Positions 1 through 8,065 of a stretch of 36,232 bases of DNA are shown here, piece by piece. Within the stretch, counting starts at the first letter, position 1; each line of letters starts with the position of its first letter. A model generated the notes under the pieces. That model searched no databases. It saw only the letters and a list, made by a program, of their open reading frames with translations, and had not been told where the DNA came from. The translations under genes and the position numbers were made by a program. The stretch spans positions 1 through 36,232 of the forward strand of contig JAFEBB010000075.1 of the NCBI GenBank assembly GCA_018266075.1, read 5' to 3'. The stretch is from Deltaproteobacteria bacterium. GTDB taxonomy: Bacteria > Myxococcota > Myxococcia > Myxococcales > SZAS-1.

Positions 1-105
1 CCGGCTCGTCGGCCCGATGAACCGGCTCGTCGGCCCGATGAACCGGCTCGTCGGCGGGATGAACCGGTTCGTCGGCGGGATGAACCGGTTCGTCGGCGGG
101 ATGAA
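1..105. repeat. 21-bp tandem repeat, five copies
   Basis: Five head-to-tail copies of a 21-bp unit (core CCGGYTCGTCGG, ending GATGAA) start at base 1 and stop at 105, where the sequence diverges. Copies 1-2 share one variant, copy 3 is intermediate, and copies 4-5 are identical to each other, as expected from stepwise duplication. The period is a multiple of three, so reading frames stay open through the array (heptads such as MNRFVGG on plus or HPADEPV on minus), but no start, ribosome site or protein context supports coding here. The array runs off the window edge, so its true copy number is unknown. Confidence 0.95.
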
Positions 106-368
106 CCAGCGCTCACTCCCAAGGAAGATGCCGCCACATTTGGCCCGCCGGTCCAACGTCGCGCCCCCAGTTGCATGCGGCGCGCGCTTGCTGGATTTCA
201 GCAAGCCACCTGCCGCCGGGAAGCAAGGCGAGGGTGGCCAGCCACCGCATTCCGGGCGTTTGTCGCCTGGCACACCGACTGCTCTGGCGACCCATCGTGC
301 AAGGCATGTCGCCCGGCACCTCACGGCGGCCCAGGTCTCCGTGAGCGCCATGACCCAAGGAGCCTGCC
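106..368. other. non-coding stretch with one hairpin
   Basis: No convincing gene lies between the tandem repeat and the gene at 369. Open frames cross it on both strands but have no ribosome site or recognisable protein. It holds one perfect inverted repeat, GCTTGCTG at 186-193 and CAGCAAGC at 199-206 around a 5-nt loop, without a following T run. It could lie in the leader or promoter region of the gene at 369. No clear promoter hexamers are visible. Confidence 0.5.
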
Positions 369-1004
369 ATGGCAACGTGGTTGAAGGTGCAGGGGATGTC
401 GGTGGAGCAGATGCTCGTCAAGTTGGCGAGCGGGATGGAGGGATCCTTTCCCTCGGGCAGCACGCTGAACGTGAAGGGCCAGGCCTACAAGGGCCCGGCC
501 TTCGCGGCGAAGTTGAAGACGATGCTCGCGGCGTACCAGAAGGTGGCGACGGCACGGGTGGCCTACAACGACGCCGTGGCCACGCGCGACAAGGCCGAGC
601 CGGACGCGGCGGAGCTGGCGCGGGCGACGGTGACGGCGCTCATCAACTTCTTCGACGGCGACCGGGTCAAGCTCGCGGCGTTTGGCATCACGCCGCCCGC
701 TCCCCGGACGAGCGGCACGCTGGAGAAGAAGCTCGCCGCCAAGGCCAAGCGCGCCGCGACGAGGAAGGCGAGGGGCACGATGGGCAAGAAGCAGAAGGCG
801 GAGATCAAGGCCACGGGCGACTTCACCGTGTCCGTGACCGCGACCGCGCCGGCTGCGGATGCATCGCCGCCGGCTCCGCCCGAGGCAGCGCCCATCGCGG
901 GTCCGGTGATCACCGCGGTGCCCGCGCCGGCGCCCGCTTCGGCGACCAACGGGGTGACCAACGGGTCGTCCTCGCCGACCCAGGTCAATGGGGTGGAGCA
1001 CTGA
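369..1004 (+). CDS. hypothetical basic protein (211 aa)
   Basis: I do not recognise a characterised family. The start is well supported: AAGGAG sits six bases before the ATG. There is no signal peptide or membrane segment, so the product is probably cytoplasmic. Residues 1 to about 115 look like a compact, mostly helical domain opening with VQGMSVEQMLVKLASGMEG. Residues about 119-148 are strongly basic (KKLAAKAKRAATRKARGTMG followed by more Lys). The last 55 residues are an Ala/Pro/Thr-rich low-complexity tail. A folded domain, a basic patch and a disordered tail suggest nucleic-acid or polyanion binding, but that is inference. The gene stands alone and is followed by its own terminator-like hairpin at 1026-1055. 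Confidence 0.8.
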   Translation: MATWLKVQGMSVEQMLVKLASGMEGSFPSGSTLNVKGQAYKGPAFAAKLKTMLAAYQKVATARVAYNDAVATRDKAEPDAAELARATVTALINFFDGDRVKLAAFGITPPAPRTSGTLEKKLAAKAKRAATRKARGTMGKKQKAEIKATGDFTVSVTATAPAADASPPAPPEAAPIAGPVITAVPAPAPASATNGVTNGSSSPTQVNGVEH

Positions 1005-1025
1005 CGTGGCAGGGCAGGAATGCGG

Positions 1026-1055
1026 AGGGCGCCTCGCTGGGATGGGAGGCGCCCT
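1026..1055 (+). terminator. hairpin terminator after the 211-aa gene
   Basis: A perfect 10-bp stem (AGGGCGCCTC at 1026-1035, GAGGCGCCCT at 1046-1055) with a 10-nt loop lies 22 nt after the stop at 1004. It is followed by TCGTGTTTCTT, a modest T-rich run, so it fits an intrinsic terminator of average quality. It lies between convergent genes. Confidence 0.7.
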
Positions 1056-1121
1056 TCGTGTTTCTTCAATGTGCCGACCCGCCGAGCACCCGCTGCCGCT
1101 CCTGCTCGCACCGTGCGTCGC

Positions 1122-1520
1122 TCAGCACGTGCCGCACGTGCGGCAATTGTGCTCTTGACGCTGGTGAACCTGAGCCCGTGCGGGCGTGGGCGGTGCGTCC
1201 AGCGTCCACTCGGTGGTCGTGGCCGCGCGGTGCTCGCCGCGCCAAGCGTAGCCAAGCACGCCCGCGAGGACAGCGCTCGCCACGCCGAGTCCGAGCATCA
1301 CGTCGCCCGTGTCGCGGAAGATGTCAGCGCCGGGATCGTTCGCATCGTTCTGGCCGATGTTGGAGCCCGCGAGCGCGCACGCGCCGCCCGTGATGCCCAG
1401 CGCGAGCTCTGCGGCCAGGCCCGTCGAATCCGGCGTCTGCTCGGGCATGTGACGCACCACGAGCGGCGCGTCGCCGAGCTGGATGGGCAGCGTGTCGGAC
1501 CTGGTCGAATCGCTGAGCAT
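1122..1520 (-). CDS. small putative membrane protein (132 aa)
   Basis: No family recognised. The product has two hydrophobic, Gly/Ala-rich segments, roughly residues 35-55 (ELALGITGGACALAG) and 73-93 (VMLGLGVASAVLAGVLGYAW), so it is probably an inner-membrane protein with two spans. The tail is hydrophilic and ends with three closely spaced cysteines (CRTCGTC). I chose the ATG at 1520 because GGGGA precedes it closely; a GTG at 1538 would add six residues but has no ribosome site. It is the last gene of a probable minus-strand operon with the genes at 1574-2389 and 2404-5100. The 14-bp palindrome GCCGCACGTGCGGC (1131-1144) lies inside its 3' end. Confidence 0.55.
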   Translation of the reverse strand: MLSDSTRSDTLPIQLGDAPLVVRHMPEQTPDSTGLAAELALGITGGACALAGSNIGQNDANDPGADIFRDTGDVMLGLGVASAVLAGVLGYAWRGEHRAATTTEWTLDAPPTPARAQVHQRQEHNCRTCGTC

Positions 1521-1573
1521 CGTTCCCCGGGCCGACACCTTGCCGACGCTCGAGCGCGCGCGAGGTCAAACCG

Positions 1574-2389
1574 TCAGCGTCCGCCGAGCGTCTTGCGCAC
1601 GTTGGCGAGGACCTTGTCGTAGAGCCCGGGCGTCTTCGAGCGGAGCTGCGGCTTGCCGGCGATGATCAGCATCGTCTCGCCGTCGAGCTCCACCACCTTG
1701 AACTCGGCGTCTCCGACGGGCCCCTCGTCGTCGTCGAGGGTCACCTTCGCCTTGGCGCCTCGGTCGGTCTTCTTCATGGCGGCCTTCGTGTTCGCTGGCA
1801 GGCCAAGGCGCATCGCGAGCGCGAGGGCCTCATCCGCTGAGAATTCGCTCGACAGCTGAGCGACGAGCGCTGGGCTCACCGGGGCGCCCTCGTAGAGCGC
1901 TTCGACCGCACGCGGGTCGACCCTCGCATCGTGGTAGTCGGCCGCCCACTTCGAGAACGTGCGAGGCTTGCCGTCGAGCGCGAAGAGCAGGTTGCTCGCT
2001 CCGCCGCGCTCGGGATCCACCGATGACGCCCAGCCCTTCCCGCTCCACCAGAACGCGAAGGAATCGCCGCCGAGCTGGAACGCCTTCTCGTCGCGCGCGC
2101 GTGCGAGCGACTTCGGCAGGTCCGCGAAGAGGCGCGCCGGCTCCACGGATGCTTTGCCCTTCACCCATCCGCGGACGAGCGTGCCCTTGGGGCTGAAGAA
2201 GATGAACGCGTGGTCGCCCTCGCCGGTGCGAATGCCGAGGACGCGCTCGCGGGCCTTCGCGTCCCAGTCTTCGTAGAACTCGTGGTAGCGCGGCTCGAAG
2301 TCGGGCTCGATGAGCATCTCGAGCAGCGTCACGAGCTTCGCGCGCCGCTCGAGCTCCGCGGGCGATGGCAGCTGGATCTTCGTGGCCAT
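1574..2389 (-). CDS. hypothetical protein (271 aa)
   Basis: No characterised family recognised. There is no signal peptide, so it is probably soluble. The N-terminal part (residues about 10-60) is helical and acidic (LEMLIEPDFEPRYHEFYEDW); the middle holds aromatic-rich segments (HAFIFFSPKGTLVRGWVKG, FAFWWSGKGW) that suggest a beta-rich fold. The C-terminal third has a basic linker, then an acidic beta-rich end (EFKVVELDGETMLIIAGK). The start is supported by AAGGA upstream of ATG 2389. Only 14 bases separate it from the stop of the upstream secreted enzyme, and its ribosome site lies in that gap, so the two are almost certainly co-transcribed. Confidence 0.75.
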   Translation of the reverse strand: MATKIQLPSPAELERRAKLVTLLEMLIEPDFEPRYHEFYEDWDAKARERVLGIRTGEGDHAFIFFSPKGTLVRGWVKGKASVEPARLFADLPKSLARARDEKAFQLGGDSFAFWWSGKGWASSVDPERGGASNLLFALDGKPRTFSKWAADYHDARVDPRAVEALYEGAPVSPALVAQLSSEFSADEALALAMRLGLPANTKAAMKKTDRGAKAKVTLDDDEGPVGDAEFKVVELDGETMLIIAGKPQLRSKTPGLYDKVLANVRKTLGGR

Positions 2390-2403
2390 TTCCAATCCTT
2401 GCT

Positions 2404-5100
2404 TCATTCGCGTCGACGCCGCACGAACGCGAGCGCCGCGAAGATCGCCGCGAAGCCGACCTCGCCGTTGCCACTGCTGCAGCCGCCGTGTGCCGTCGGA
2501 TTTCCGCTGCTGCCGCTCGAGCCGCCGCCGCTCGCGCTGCCGCCGGTCGTCGTCGAGCCTGCGCCGCCGCTGGTGCTCGTGCTGGAGCCGCTCGTGCCGG
2601 TCGCACCGCTCGTCGATCCCGTCGAGCCGGTTGAACTGCTGGAGTTGCTCGCCGGCGATGTCGCGCTGAGCGTGATGTGTCCCCAGGCGCTCGGGTTGTT
2701 GAACGCGCTCAGGCCCATCCAATCGGCCGAGCTGAGCGTGCCCGCGAGCGTCTTGTCGTCGATGGCCACGTCGAACCCGAAGCCGACACCACTCGCCGGC
2801 GTGACGCCCAAGCTGCTCCACGGGATCGCGAGCTCCACGCGATAGCCGCGTGCGGTGGTGGCGCTGTTGAGCGTGCCGCCCTCGAGGTCCACGGCGATCT
2901 GCGCGTGCGCGTCGTATGCGTAGTTGGTCCACGCGGTGGCGTCGCTCACGTGGCCCGCGACATCGACGATGAGGTGCACGTCGTTCGCATCGGCCGTCGC
3001 GCCGCCGTTGCCGTCGGGATCGATCATCACCTCGACCGCATCCGCGTCGTACACGTTGGGCTCGCCGCCGTCCGAAGGCACGAGGTCGGCATCGGCGACG
3101 TCGAAGGCCAGGTACAAGTTCGTGTCGTCCCACGCGGCCTGCACGTTCGAGCTGCCAATCGCGAGCTGGGGCATGCCTTCGTACTCGCTGAGCTGGCCGT
3201 CGATGGTCGGGGTGTGCGCCACGCGCTCGGCGCTGTACTGGCCCGCGGTCGACGTCGCGCTGCACGTGCCATCGGAATTGCAGCTCTGGCCGCTCGGACA
3301 GCCACACGAAGCGCACGCGGCCACGAGCGTTCCGCCGATGCACTGCTCGGGCTTGGTGGTGCTGCACGCGCTCGCGGCCGTGCCGTCGCTGCACCCGTTG
3401 CTCGTGCCCTGGAGCTGGATGATCCGCTGTGCGAGCGCGGTGCGCGCCGCGTACATCACGCTGGGATCGTCGTTCACCGCGTACGGGTGCTGCACGACCG
3501 TTGCCGCTTGCTGCTGCGCGAACGTGGGATCGCCCAGGTCCGACACGAGCTTCAAGTACTCGTAGTCCTCCATGCCCTCGCGGATGAGCTTCATGCGCAT
3601 GCTCGCCACGGGGATGTCCGTGGTGCCTCCGATCTGCGCCGCGGTGCCGGGATAGACGAGCGTGCCGTCGCCGTTGCCTCCGAAGAACCACTGGTCCTGG
3701 TACGGATCCGCGCCGTTCTCGATGGCCACGCCGGTCGCGTAATAGAGCTCGCCCTGCATCTGGTACGCGAACGAGAGCCACTCCATGGCGCGATTTCGCA
3801 TCGCAGGCGCGTCGATCATCATCGACGGCCAGCCGGTGGAGTACGCGTCGTAGCTCTTGGCGCCCGTGCCGCCACTGCAGCCGATGCTCTCGCAGCTCTG
3901 GTACCAGAAGAGCGTGTTCCCACCGGTGACGTAGGCGTCGTAGTTCGCGCGCTGGCTGCCCGAGAAGCTGCCGCCGCTCTTGTCGTCCATCTCGTTGATG
4001 ATGGGCGTCATCATGGTGATGTCGCTGAGCACGCCGTTGCTGGTGGCGTCGTCGATGTTGGTCGTGACCAGCGTGCGGAACTCGGGATCGCCCGCGCGCA
4101 CGTTCGCGACGCGCCCCGGGATTTCGCTGTACGTGCAGCCGTTGGGAGGCTCGTCGCAGGTGTAGTCGTACGTGCGGCTGAACCAGCCTTGCTGCTTGAA
4201 GTGCGTGGCCCAGGCGCCGTACTCGGCCGAGCTCGAGCCCCACGTGTAGCGGATGGTCGTCACCTTCGCGCCGGCGAGTCGCGTGTTGGCGCTGCCGTCG
4301 AAGAGCGGGCCGTAGAGCGCGTCCCAGGTGGTCCAGTCGTAGCCCGAGCCGCTCGACGACGGGCCCGTGTAGACCTGATCGACCGTGATCCGATGGTCGA
4401 GAAAGAACTGCGTCCACTGGATGCGCAGCTGCTCCACGCCCGAATCGCCGCAGCGCGGATCGTCGTAGCCCTGCGCGTAGTACGCGAGGCACGGCGTGTC
4501 CCAGCCCAGGCCGAACGTCGAGGGCAAGCTCGCGGTCGAGGGCAGCGCGAACGGCCACACGGTGAGCGTCACCGGCACGTTCACCGAGAGCCCTCCATTG
4601 CCAATGACTTGAAGCGTGCCCGTGTAGTCGCCCGCAGTCGCATTCGCCGGAACCAGGACTTCGACCCACACCACGCGGTTCTCGTTGGCGGGCACGTCGA
4701 AGGGGAAGGCGTTTCGCTTCTCGTTCGCGAGCTCGTCGACGTCCGGGATGAGCGCGTCGGGCCAGGTGCCGGGGCTGACCTCCTGGTTCGACGCGTACGT
4801 CGTGGTGATCAGCGCCTCGCGATAGAGCCGCACGTTGGCCGCGGGAATCGTCGCGCCGCCCGGGCCGGTGAGCGTGGGCGCGTTCACGCTCACGCCGGTT
4901 GCGCCCGAGGCGCCGCCGTTGATGGCGACCTGAAACGCCTCGAACTCGTTCTGGGCCGCGGAGATGCTGGCGCTCGTCGAGGTGCCAGGCGCGTCGCCGG
5001 GTTGAATCTTCACGGTCGCGTGCGTGACCCACACGCTCGGCGTAGCGCGCGCGATGGCAGGCGCAGTCAGCAGCAGGATCCCGACAACGACATGACGCAT
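2404..5100 (-). CDS. secreted GH123/DUF4091-like enzyme with CBM9-like domain and MYXO-CTERM tail
   Basis: An 898-aa exported protein, probably a surface or secreted glycoside hydrolase. Residues 1-20 are a signal peptide (VVVGILLLTAPAIARA). Residues about 25-540 match the pattern of the DUF4091/GH123 superfamily: an N-terminal beta domain, then a barrel ending in the telltale REGMEDYEYLKLV near residue 507. Residues about 580-625 are Cys-rich. Residues about 633-813 look like carbohydrate-binding module 9 (PTIDGQLSEYEG, AAWDDTNLYLAFDVADADL, DADAVEVMIDPDGNG). A Ser/Thr/Gly linker follows to about 866. The end GGCSSGNGEVGF, a hydrophobic helix and RRRRE is a MYXO-CTERM-like sorting signal. Start: GGAGGG lies just before the ATG; the same frame stays open further upstream only through antisense of the neighbouring gene. 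GH123 enzymes act on N-acetylgalactosaminides; the substrate here is unknown. Confidence 0.85.
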   Translation of the reverse strand: MRHVVVGILLLTAPAIARATPSVWVTHATVKIQPGDAPGTSTSASISAAQNEFEAFQVAINGGASGATGVSVNAPTLTGPGGATIPAANVRLYREALITTTYASNQEVSPGTWPDALIPDVDELANEKRNAFPFDVPANENRVVWVEVLVPANATAGDYTGTLQVIGNGGLSVNVPVTLTVWPFALPSTASLPSTFGLGWDTPCLAYYAQGYDDPRCGDSGVEQLRIQWTQFFLDHRITVDQVYTGPSSSGSGYDWTTWDALYGPLFDGSANTRLAGAKVTTIRYTWGSSSAEYGAWATHFKQQGWFSRTYDYTCDEPPNGCTYSEIPGRVANVRAGDPEFRTLVTTNIDDATSNGVLSDITMMTPIINEMDDKSGGSFSGSQRANYDAYVTGGNTLFWYQSCESIGCSGGTGAKSYDAYSTGWPSMMIDAPAMRNRAMEWLSFAYQMQGELYYATGVAIENGADPYQDQWFFGGNGDGTLVYPGTAAQIGGTTDIPVASMRMKLIREGMEDYEYLKLVSDLGDPTFAQQQAATVVQHPYAVNDDPSVMYAARTALAQRIIQLQGTSNGCSDGTAASACSTTKPEQCIGGTLVAACASCGCPSGQSCNSDGTCSATSTAGQYSAERVAHTPTIDGQLSEYEGMPQLAIGSSNVQAAWDDTNLYLAFDVADADLVPSDGGEPNVYDADAVEVMIDPDGNGGATADANDVHLIVDVAGHVSDATAWTNYAYDAHAQIAVDLEGGTLNSATTARGYRVELAIPWSSLGVTPASGVGFGFDVAIDDKTLAGTLSSADWMGLSAFNNPSAWGHITLSATSPASNSSSSTGSTGSTSGATGTSGSSTSTSGGAGSTTTGGSASGGGSSGSSGNPTAHGGCSSGNGEVGFAAIFAALAFVRRRRE

Positions 5101-5254
5101 CGGCCCTCCGGGCGTGGCCGGAGATTGTCGCCCAGGAAGCAGCTTGGGTTGCAGGAGGCTGATCAGGGATCCGGCAACTTCCTGGTGACGTGGGCTTTCG
5201 CTTCCTGTCGAGTTCTGGCAAATGTTCGCCTTCAAGATTCTTTGCGAGGAACCC
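5101..5254. promoter_or_regulatory. divergent promoter region with an inverted repeat
   Basis: This 154-bp gap must hold promoters for both the secreted enzyme (minus) and the large lipoprotein (plus). CCAGGAAG at 5132-5139 and CTTCCTGG at 5178-5185 form perfect 8-bp inverted arms 38 nt apart, and CTTCCTG recurs at 5201-5207. A shared operator is possible. I cannot assign -35/-10 boxes with confidence. Confidence 0.35.
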
Positions 5255-8065
5255 ATGCGCCTGCGCGTACTCGTTTCGATGGCAGCCCTCTCGCTTGCGG
5301 CCATCGGCTGCGGCAGCACCAACTCCGCCACCAGCAGCAGCAGCGGCTCGCACACCACGGGCACGCACGGCGCATCCACGACGTCCACCAGCTCCACGCA
5401 CGGCTCGGGCAGCTCCGGCGCCAGCACCGGGACCAGCGAGAGCACCTCGGGCAGCTCGGGCGCGTCGAGCGACTCGGGCAGCACCGGCGGCTCCACCACC
5501 GCGACCACGGCCAGCACGGGCTCCACGGCAGCTTCCACGGGCGGCAGCTCGGGCGCGTCGACCAACGGCGCCAGCACCGGCAGCGACTCCGGCTCCACCG
5601 GCGCAACGACGGCCACGACCACCACCAGCTCGTCGAGCTCCTCCACGTCGACCACCAGCTCCACGGGCTCGTCGGCCTCGACCACGACCGCCGGCAGCTC
5701 GGGCTCGACGGCGAGCGCCTCGACCTCGGGCAGCGACTCGGGTTCCACGGGCGCGTCGACCACGACCACCGGCAGCAGCTCGAGCACCACGGGCACCACC
5801 GCGTCGTCGAGCAGCGGCAGCACCGGCACCAGCGATTCGGGCTCCACGGGCTCGACGGGCACCACCAGCAGCAGCGGCTCGAGCAGCGGCAGCACCACGG
5901 GCACGACCGGCACCAGCGGCTCGAACGTGAGCGCGCAGATCGCCACCATCCGCCAGGCCATCCACGACGCGAGCGCGTCGCCGGTGACGCTGAGCTCGCT
6001 GCCCATCACCGGCGGCGTGGTGAGCTACATCAAGGGCGACTACGCCAGCGCGGGCGCAGGCGCGGCCGAGGGCCCGGGCTTCTTCGTGCAGAACGACAAC
6101 AGCGGCCCGGCGCTCTTCTTCGCGATGGATCCCACGGTCATCGGCCTCTCGGTCGGCGACACGGTGGACGTGGTTGCGACCCAGGGCGCGTGGCAGTCGT
6201 GCTCGTCGTCGGCGTCGAACCCGAACCACTGCTCGGCCGACGTCTCCATCTACGCCGTCACCGGCGCCACCGTGACGAAGACCGGCTCCGGTCAGGCGCT
6301 CCCGACGGCCCAGGACCTCACCAACGACACCAGCTTCTCGGCTCCCATCGTTACGCCCGTGAGCAACATCGGCTGGGTCTACGACACCGAGCTGGTGACC
6401 ATGCGCGGCGTGATCAGCGGCGCGTTCGGCTCGGGCGGCGCGGGCTTCCAGAAGGCGACCTTCTCCACTTTGGGCAGCGGCGCTGCGGGTGACCTCGCGC
6501 TCCGCTTGCCCACGTCGCTGCTGAGCACCGTCGGCCTGTACCAGGGCTGTGACGTGACCGTGAGCGGCGTGCCCATGTGGCGCTTCGGGCTCGACACCGA
6601 GGTCACCGCCTGGACGGCGAATGACCTCATCATCAACAGCTGCCCTGCGTTGCAGGTGTCGAGCGTGACGCCGGCTGACACGGCGACCAACGTGGACGTG
6701 CTCACCAACCTCATCGTGACCTTCAACGCGCCGATGTTCCCCGGTTCGGTGGGCGGCCAGGGCGCGCCGGGGCCGTGCGTGGGCAACATCCAGGTCTCGG
6801 CGGACGGCTTCAACACCTGCGCCGGGCTCTCGGGCACCGCGCTGTCGTCGAACAACACGGTGGCCACGCTTCAGTTCCAGCCTGCGCTCTCCTATGGCGA
6901 GACCTACGGGGTTCGCGTGCTGGGCAGCGTGACCGGCGTACAGTCGCTCGCGGGCGGCTCGATGTCGCAGGACTTCAACTCCAGCTTCACCACCGTGCTG
7001 CCGGGCCCGGCGACCTGCGGCTCGGTCGCCACGGGCGCGCTGGTGATCAGCCAGATCTACGGCGGCGGCGGCAACAGCGGCGCGCAGTACAAGAACGACT
7101 TCATCGAGCTCCACAACCGCAGCAACGCCACCATCGATCTCACCGGCCTCTCGGTCGAGGAGCTCGGCGCGACGGTGGACGGGGGCTGGAACATCACCAC
7201 CCCGCTGGCGGGCTCGATTGGGCCCGGCGGCTACTACCTCGTGGCAGAGGGCGCAGGCACCCAGGACGCCGGCGCGCTCCCCACCCCGGACGCCACGGGC
7301 ACCATCGCCATCGGAGCCAGCTCGGGCAAGGCCGCGCTCATCAACGGCACGACGAAGACGCCGTTCGGCTGCCCCGCGAACGCGCTCGACCTGGTGGCGT
7401 TCGGCAGCGGAGCCACCTGCGCGGAGAACAGCGAGAACAGCACCGACGGCGGCGCGGCTGCGGCGCCCTCGAACTCCACCGCCATCTTCCGCGCGGGCGC
7501 GGGCTGCACCGACACCGACGACAACGCCGCCGATTTCTCCGTGGCCGCACCGGCGCCGCGCAACAGCGCAAGCCCAGCCAACGTGTGCAGCTGCGCGGGC
7601 AGCAGCACGGCCAACGAGACCGGCTCGGCCTCCGAGGTCGGCTACTGCGTTCTCCAAGCGCCCGCCACGCTCTCGCTCGCCCCCGGCGCGGACTCGGGCC
7701 TGGTGTACGGCCGCTACTACCAGAACGGCCTCACCCCTTCGGCGTCGGGTGCGGCGAACGTGATCGCGCAGGTGGGCTTCGGCCCGCCCTCGGCAAACCC
7801 CGAGAATCAGGCCGGCTGGACCTGGAGCACCACGCCGGCGGCCTTCAACGCCGCCTGCCACACCGACCCGGGCAACCCCTGCCAGAACAATGACGAGTAC
7901 ATGCAGAGCTTTACGGCGCCCGCTGCGACCGGCACGTACGCGTACACGTACCGCTTCAGCATCGACAACGGCGCCACCTGGACCTACTGCGACCTCGACG
8001 GCGCGGGCTCCAACAGCGGCCTGCAGTTCGACGTGACCCAGCTGCCGACGCTCACCGTCCAGTAG
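5255..8065 (+). CDS. large stalked lipoprotein with OB-fold-like, Ig-like and lamin-tail-like domains
   Basis: A 936-aa predicted lipoprotein. The signal peptide ends LSLAAIGC, with Cys19 the lipidation site. Residues about 20-224 are almost wholly Ser/Thr/Gly/Ala and form a long flexible stalk. Residues about 225-460 resemble an OB-fold, nuclease-associated domain (VSYIKGDYASAG, GPGFFVQNDNSGPALFF, LSVGDTVDVV). Residues about 465-578 fit a bacterial Ig-like Big_5 domain (SVTPADTATNVDVLTNLIVT). Residues about 590-700 fit a lamin-tail domain (ALVISQIYGGGGNSGAQY, DFIELHNRSNATIDLTGLSV). The last 140 residues form another beta-rich domain (YAYTYRFSIDNGATWTYCDL). I chose ATG 5255 because GAGGAA precedes it and the lipobox then sits correctly. 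No nuclease catalytic domain is present, so a binding or structural role is more likely. Its stop codon directly abuts the stop of the minus-strand gene at 8066. Confidence 0.85.
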   Translation: MRLRVLVSMAALSLAAIGCGSTNSATSSSSGSHTTGTHGASTTSTSSTHGSGSSGASTGTSESTSGSSGASSDSGSTGGSTTATTASTGSTAASTGGSSGASTNGASTGSDSGSTGATTATTTTSSSSSSTSTTSSTGSSASTTTAGSSGSTASASTSGSDSGSTGASTTTTGSSSSTTGTTASSSSGSTGTSDSGSTGSTGTTSSSGSSSGSTTGTTGTSGSNVSAQIATIRQAIHDASASPVTLSSLPITGGVVSYIKGDYASAGAGAAEGPGFFVQNDNSGPALFFAMDPTVIGLSVGDTVDVVATQGAWQSCSSSASNPNHCSADVSIYAVTGATVTKTGSGQALPTAQDLTNDTSFSAPIVTPVSNIGWVYDTELVTMRGVISGAFGSGGAGFQKATFSTLGSGAAGDLALRLPTSLLSTVGLYQGCDVTVSGVPMWRFGLDTEVTAWTANDLIINSCPALQVSSVTPADTATNVDVLTNLIVTFNAPMFPGSVGGQGAPGPCVGNIQVSADGFNTCAGLSGTALSSNNTVATLQFQPALSYGETYGVRVLGSVTGVQSLAGGSMSQDFNSSFTTVLPGPATCGSVATGALVISQIYGGGGNSGAQYKNDFIELHNRSNATIDLTGLSVEELGATVDGGWNITTPLAGSIGPGGYYLVAEGAGTQDAGALPTPDATGTIAIGASSGKAALINGTTKTPFGCPANALDLVAFGSGATCAENSENSTDGGAAAAPSNSTAIFRAGAGCTDTDDNAADFSVAAPAPRNSASPANVCSCAGSSTANETGSASEVGYCVLQAPATLSLAPGADSGLVYGRYYQNGLTPSASGAANVIAQVGFGPPSANPENQAGWTWSTTPAAFNAACHTDPGNPCQNNDEYMQSFTAPAATGTYAYTYRFSIDNGATWTYCDLDGAGSNSGLQFDVTQLPTLTVQ
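5320..5925 (+). repeat. low-complexity Ser/Thr/Gly-coding repeat (stalk)
   Basis: About 600 bp of degenerate repetition built from codons for Ser, Thr, Gly and Ala (recurring GGCAGCACC-like and TCGACCAC-like blocks), coding for the stalk of the lipoprotein. The protein repeats are loose (SDSGSTG, STTSS) and synonymous codons vary, so this is amino-acid-level rather than recent DNA duplication. The bias keeps long spurious frames open on the opposite strand. Confidence 0.8.

Noticed and set aside
1-105. CRISPR array
   Set aside because: The units are contiguous with no spacers and no cas genes are near; it is a simple tandem repeat.
1131-1144. GCCGCACGTGCGGC palindrome as an operator
   Set aside because: It lies inside the 3' end of a coding region, away from any promoter, so it is more likely incidental or a weak 3' hairpin.
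17-1393. A 458-codon plus-strand frame starting in the tandem repeat
   Set aside because: It crosses the supported gene at 369-1004 in another frame, then a terminator hairpin, and reads as Arg/Gly-rich nonsense.
5101-6009. Upstream extension of the secreted GH123-like enzyme on the minus strand
   Set aside because: It is Val/Pro-rich antisense of the lipoprotein stalk. A signal peptide and a strong ribosome site place the start at 5100.
2677-6492. A 1271-codon plus-strand open frame
   Set aside because: Low-complexity antisense of the GH123-like gene with His/Arg runs and no recognisable domain; it arises from codon bias in GC-rich DNA.
1574-7861. A single 2095-codon open frame on the minus strand
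   Set aside because: Only its last 271 codons (1574-2389) look like protein; the rest is Arg/Ala/His-rich antisense of two real genes with clear domains.
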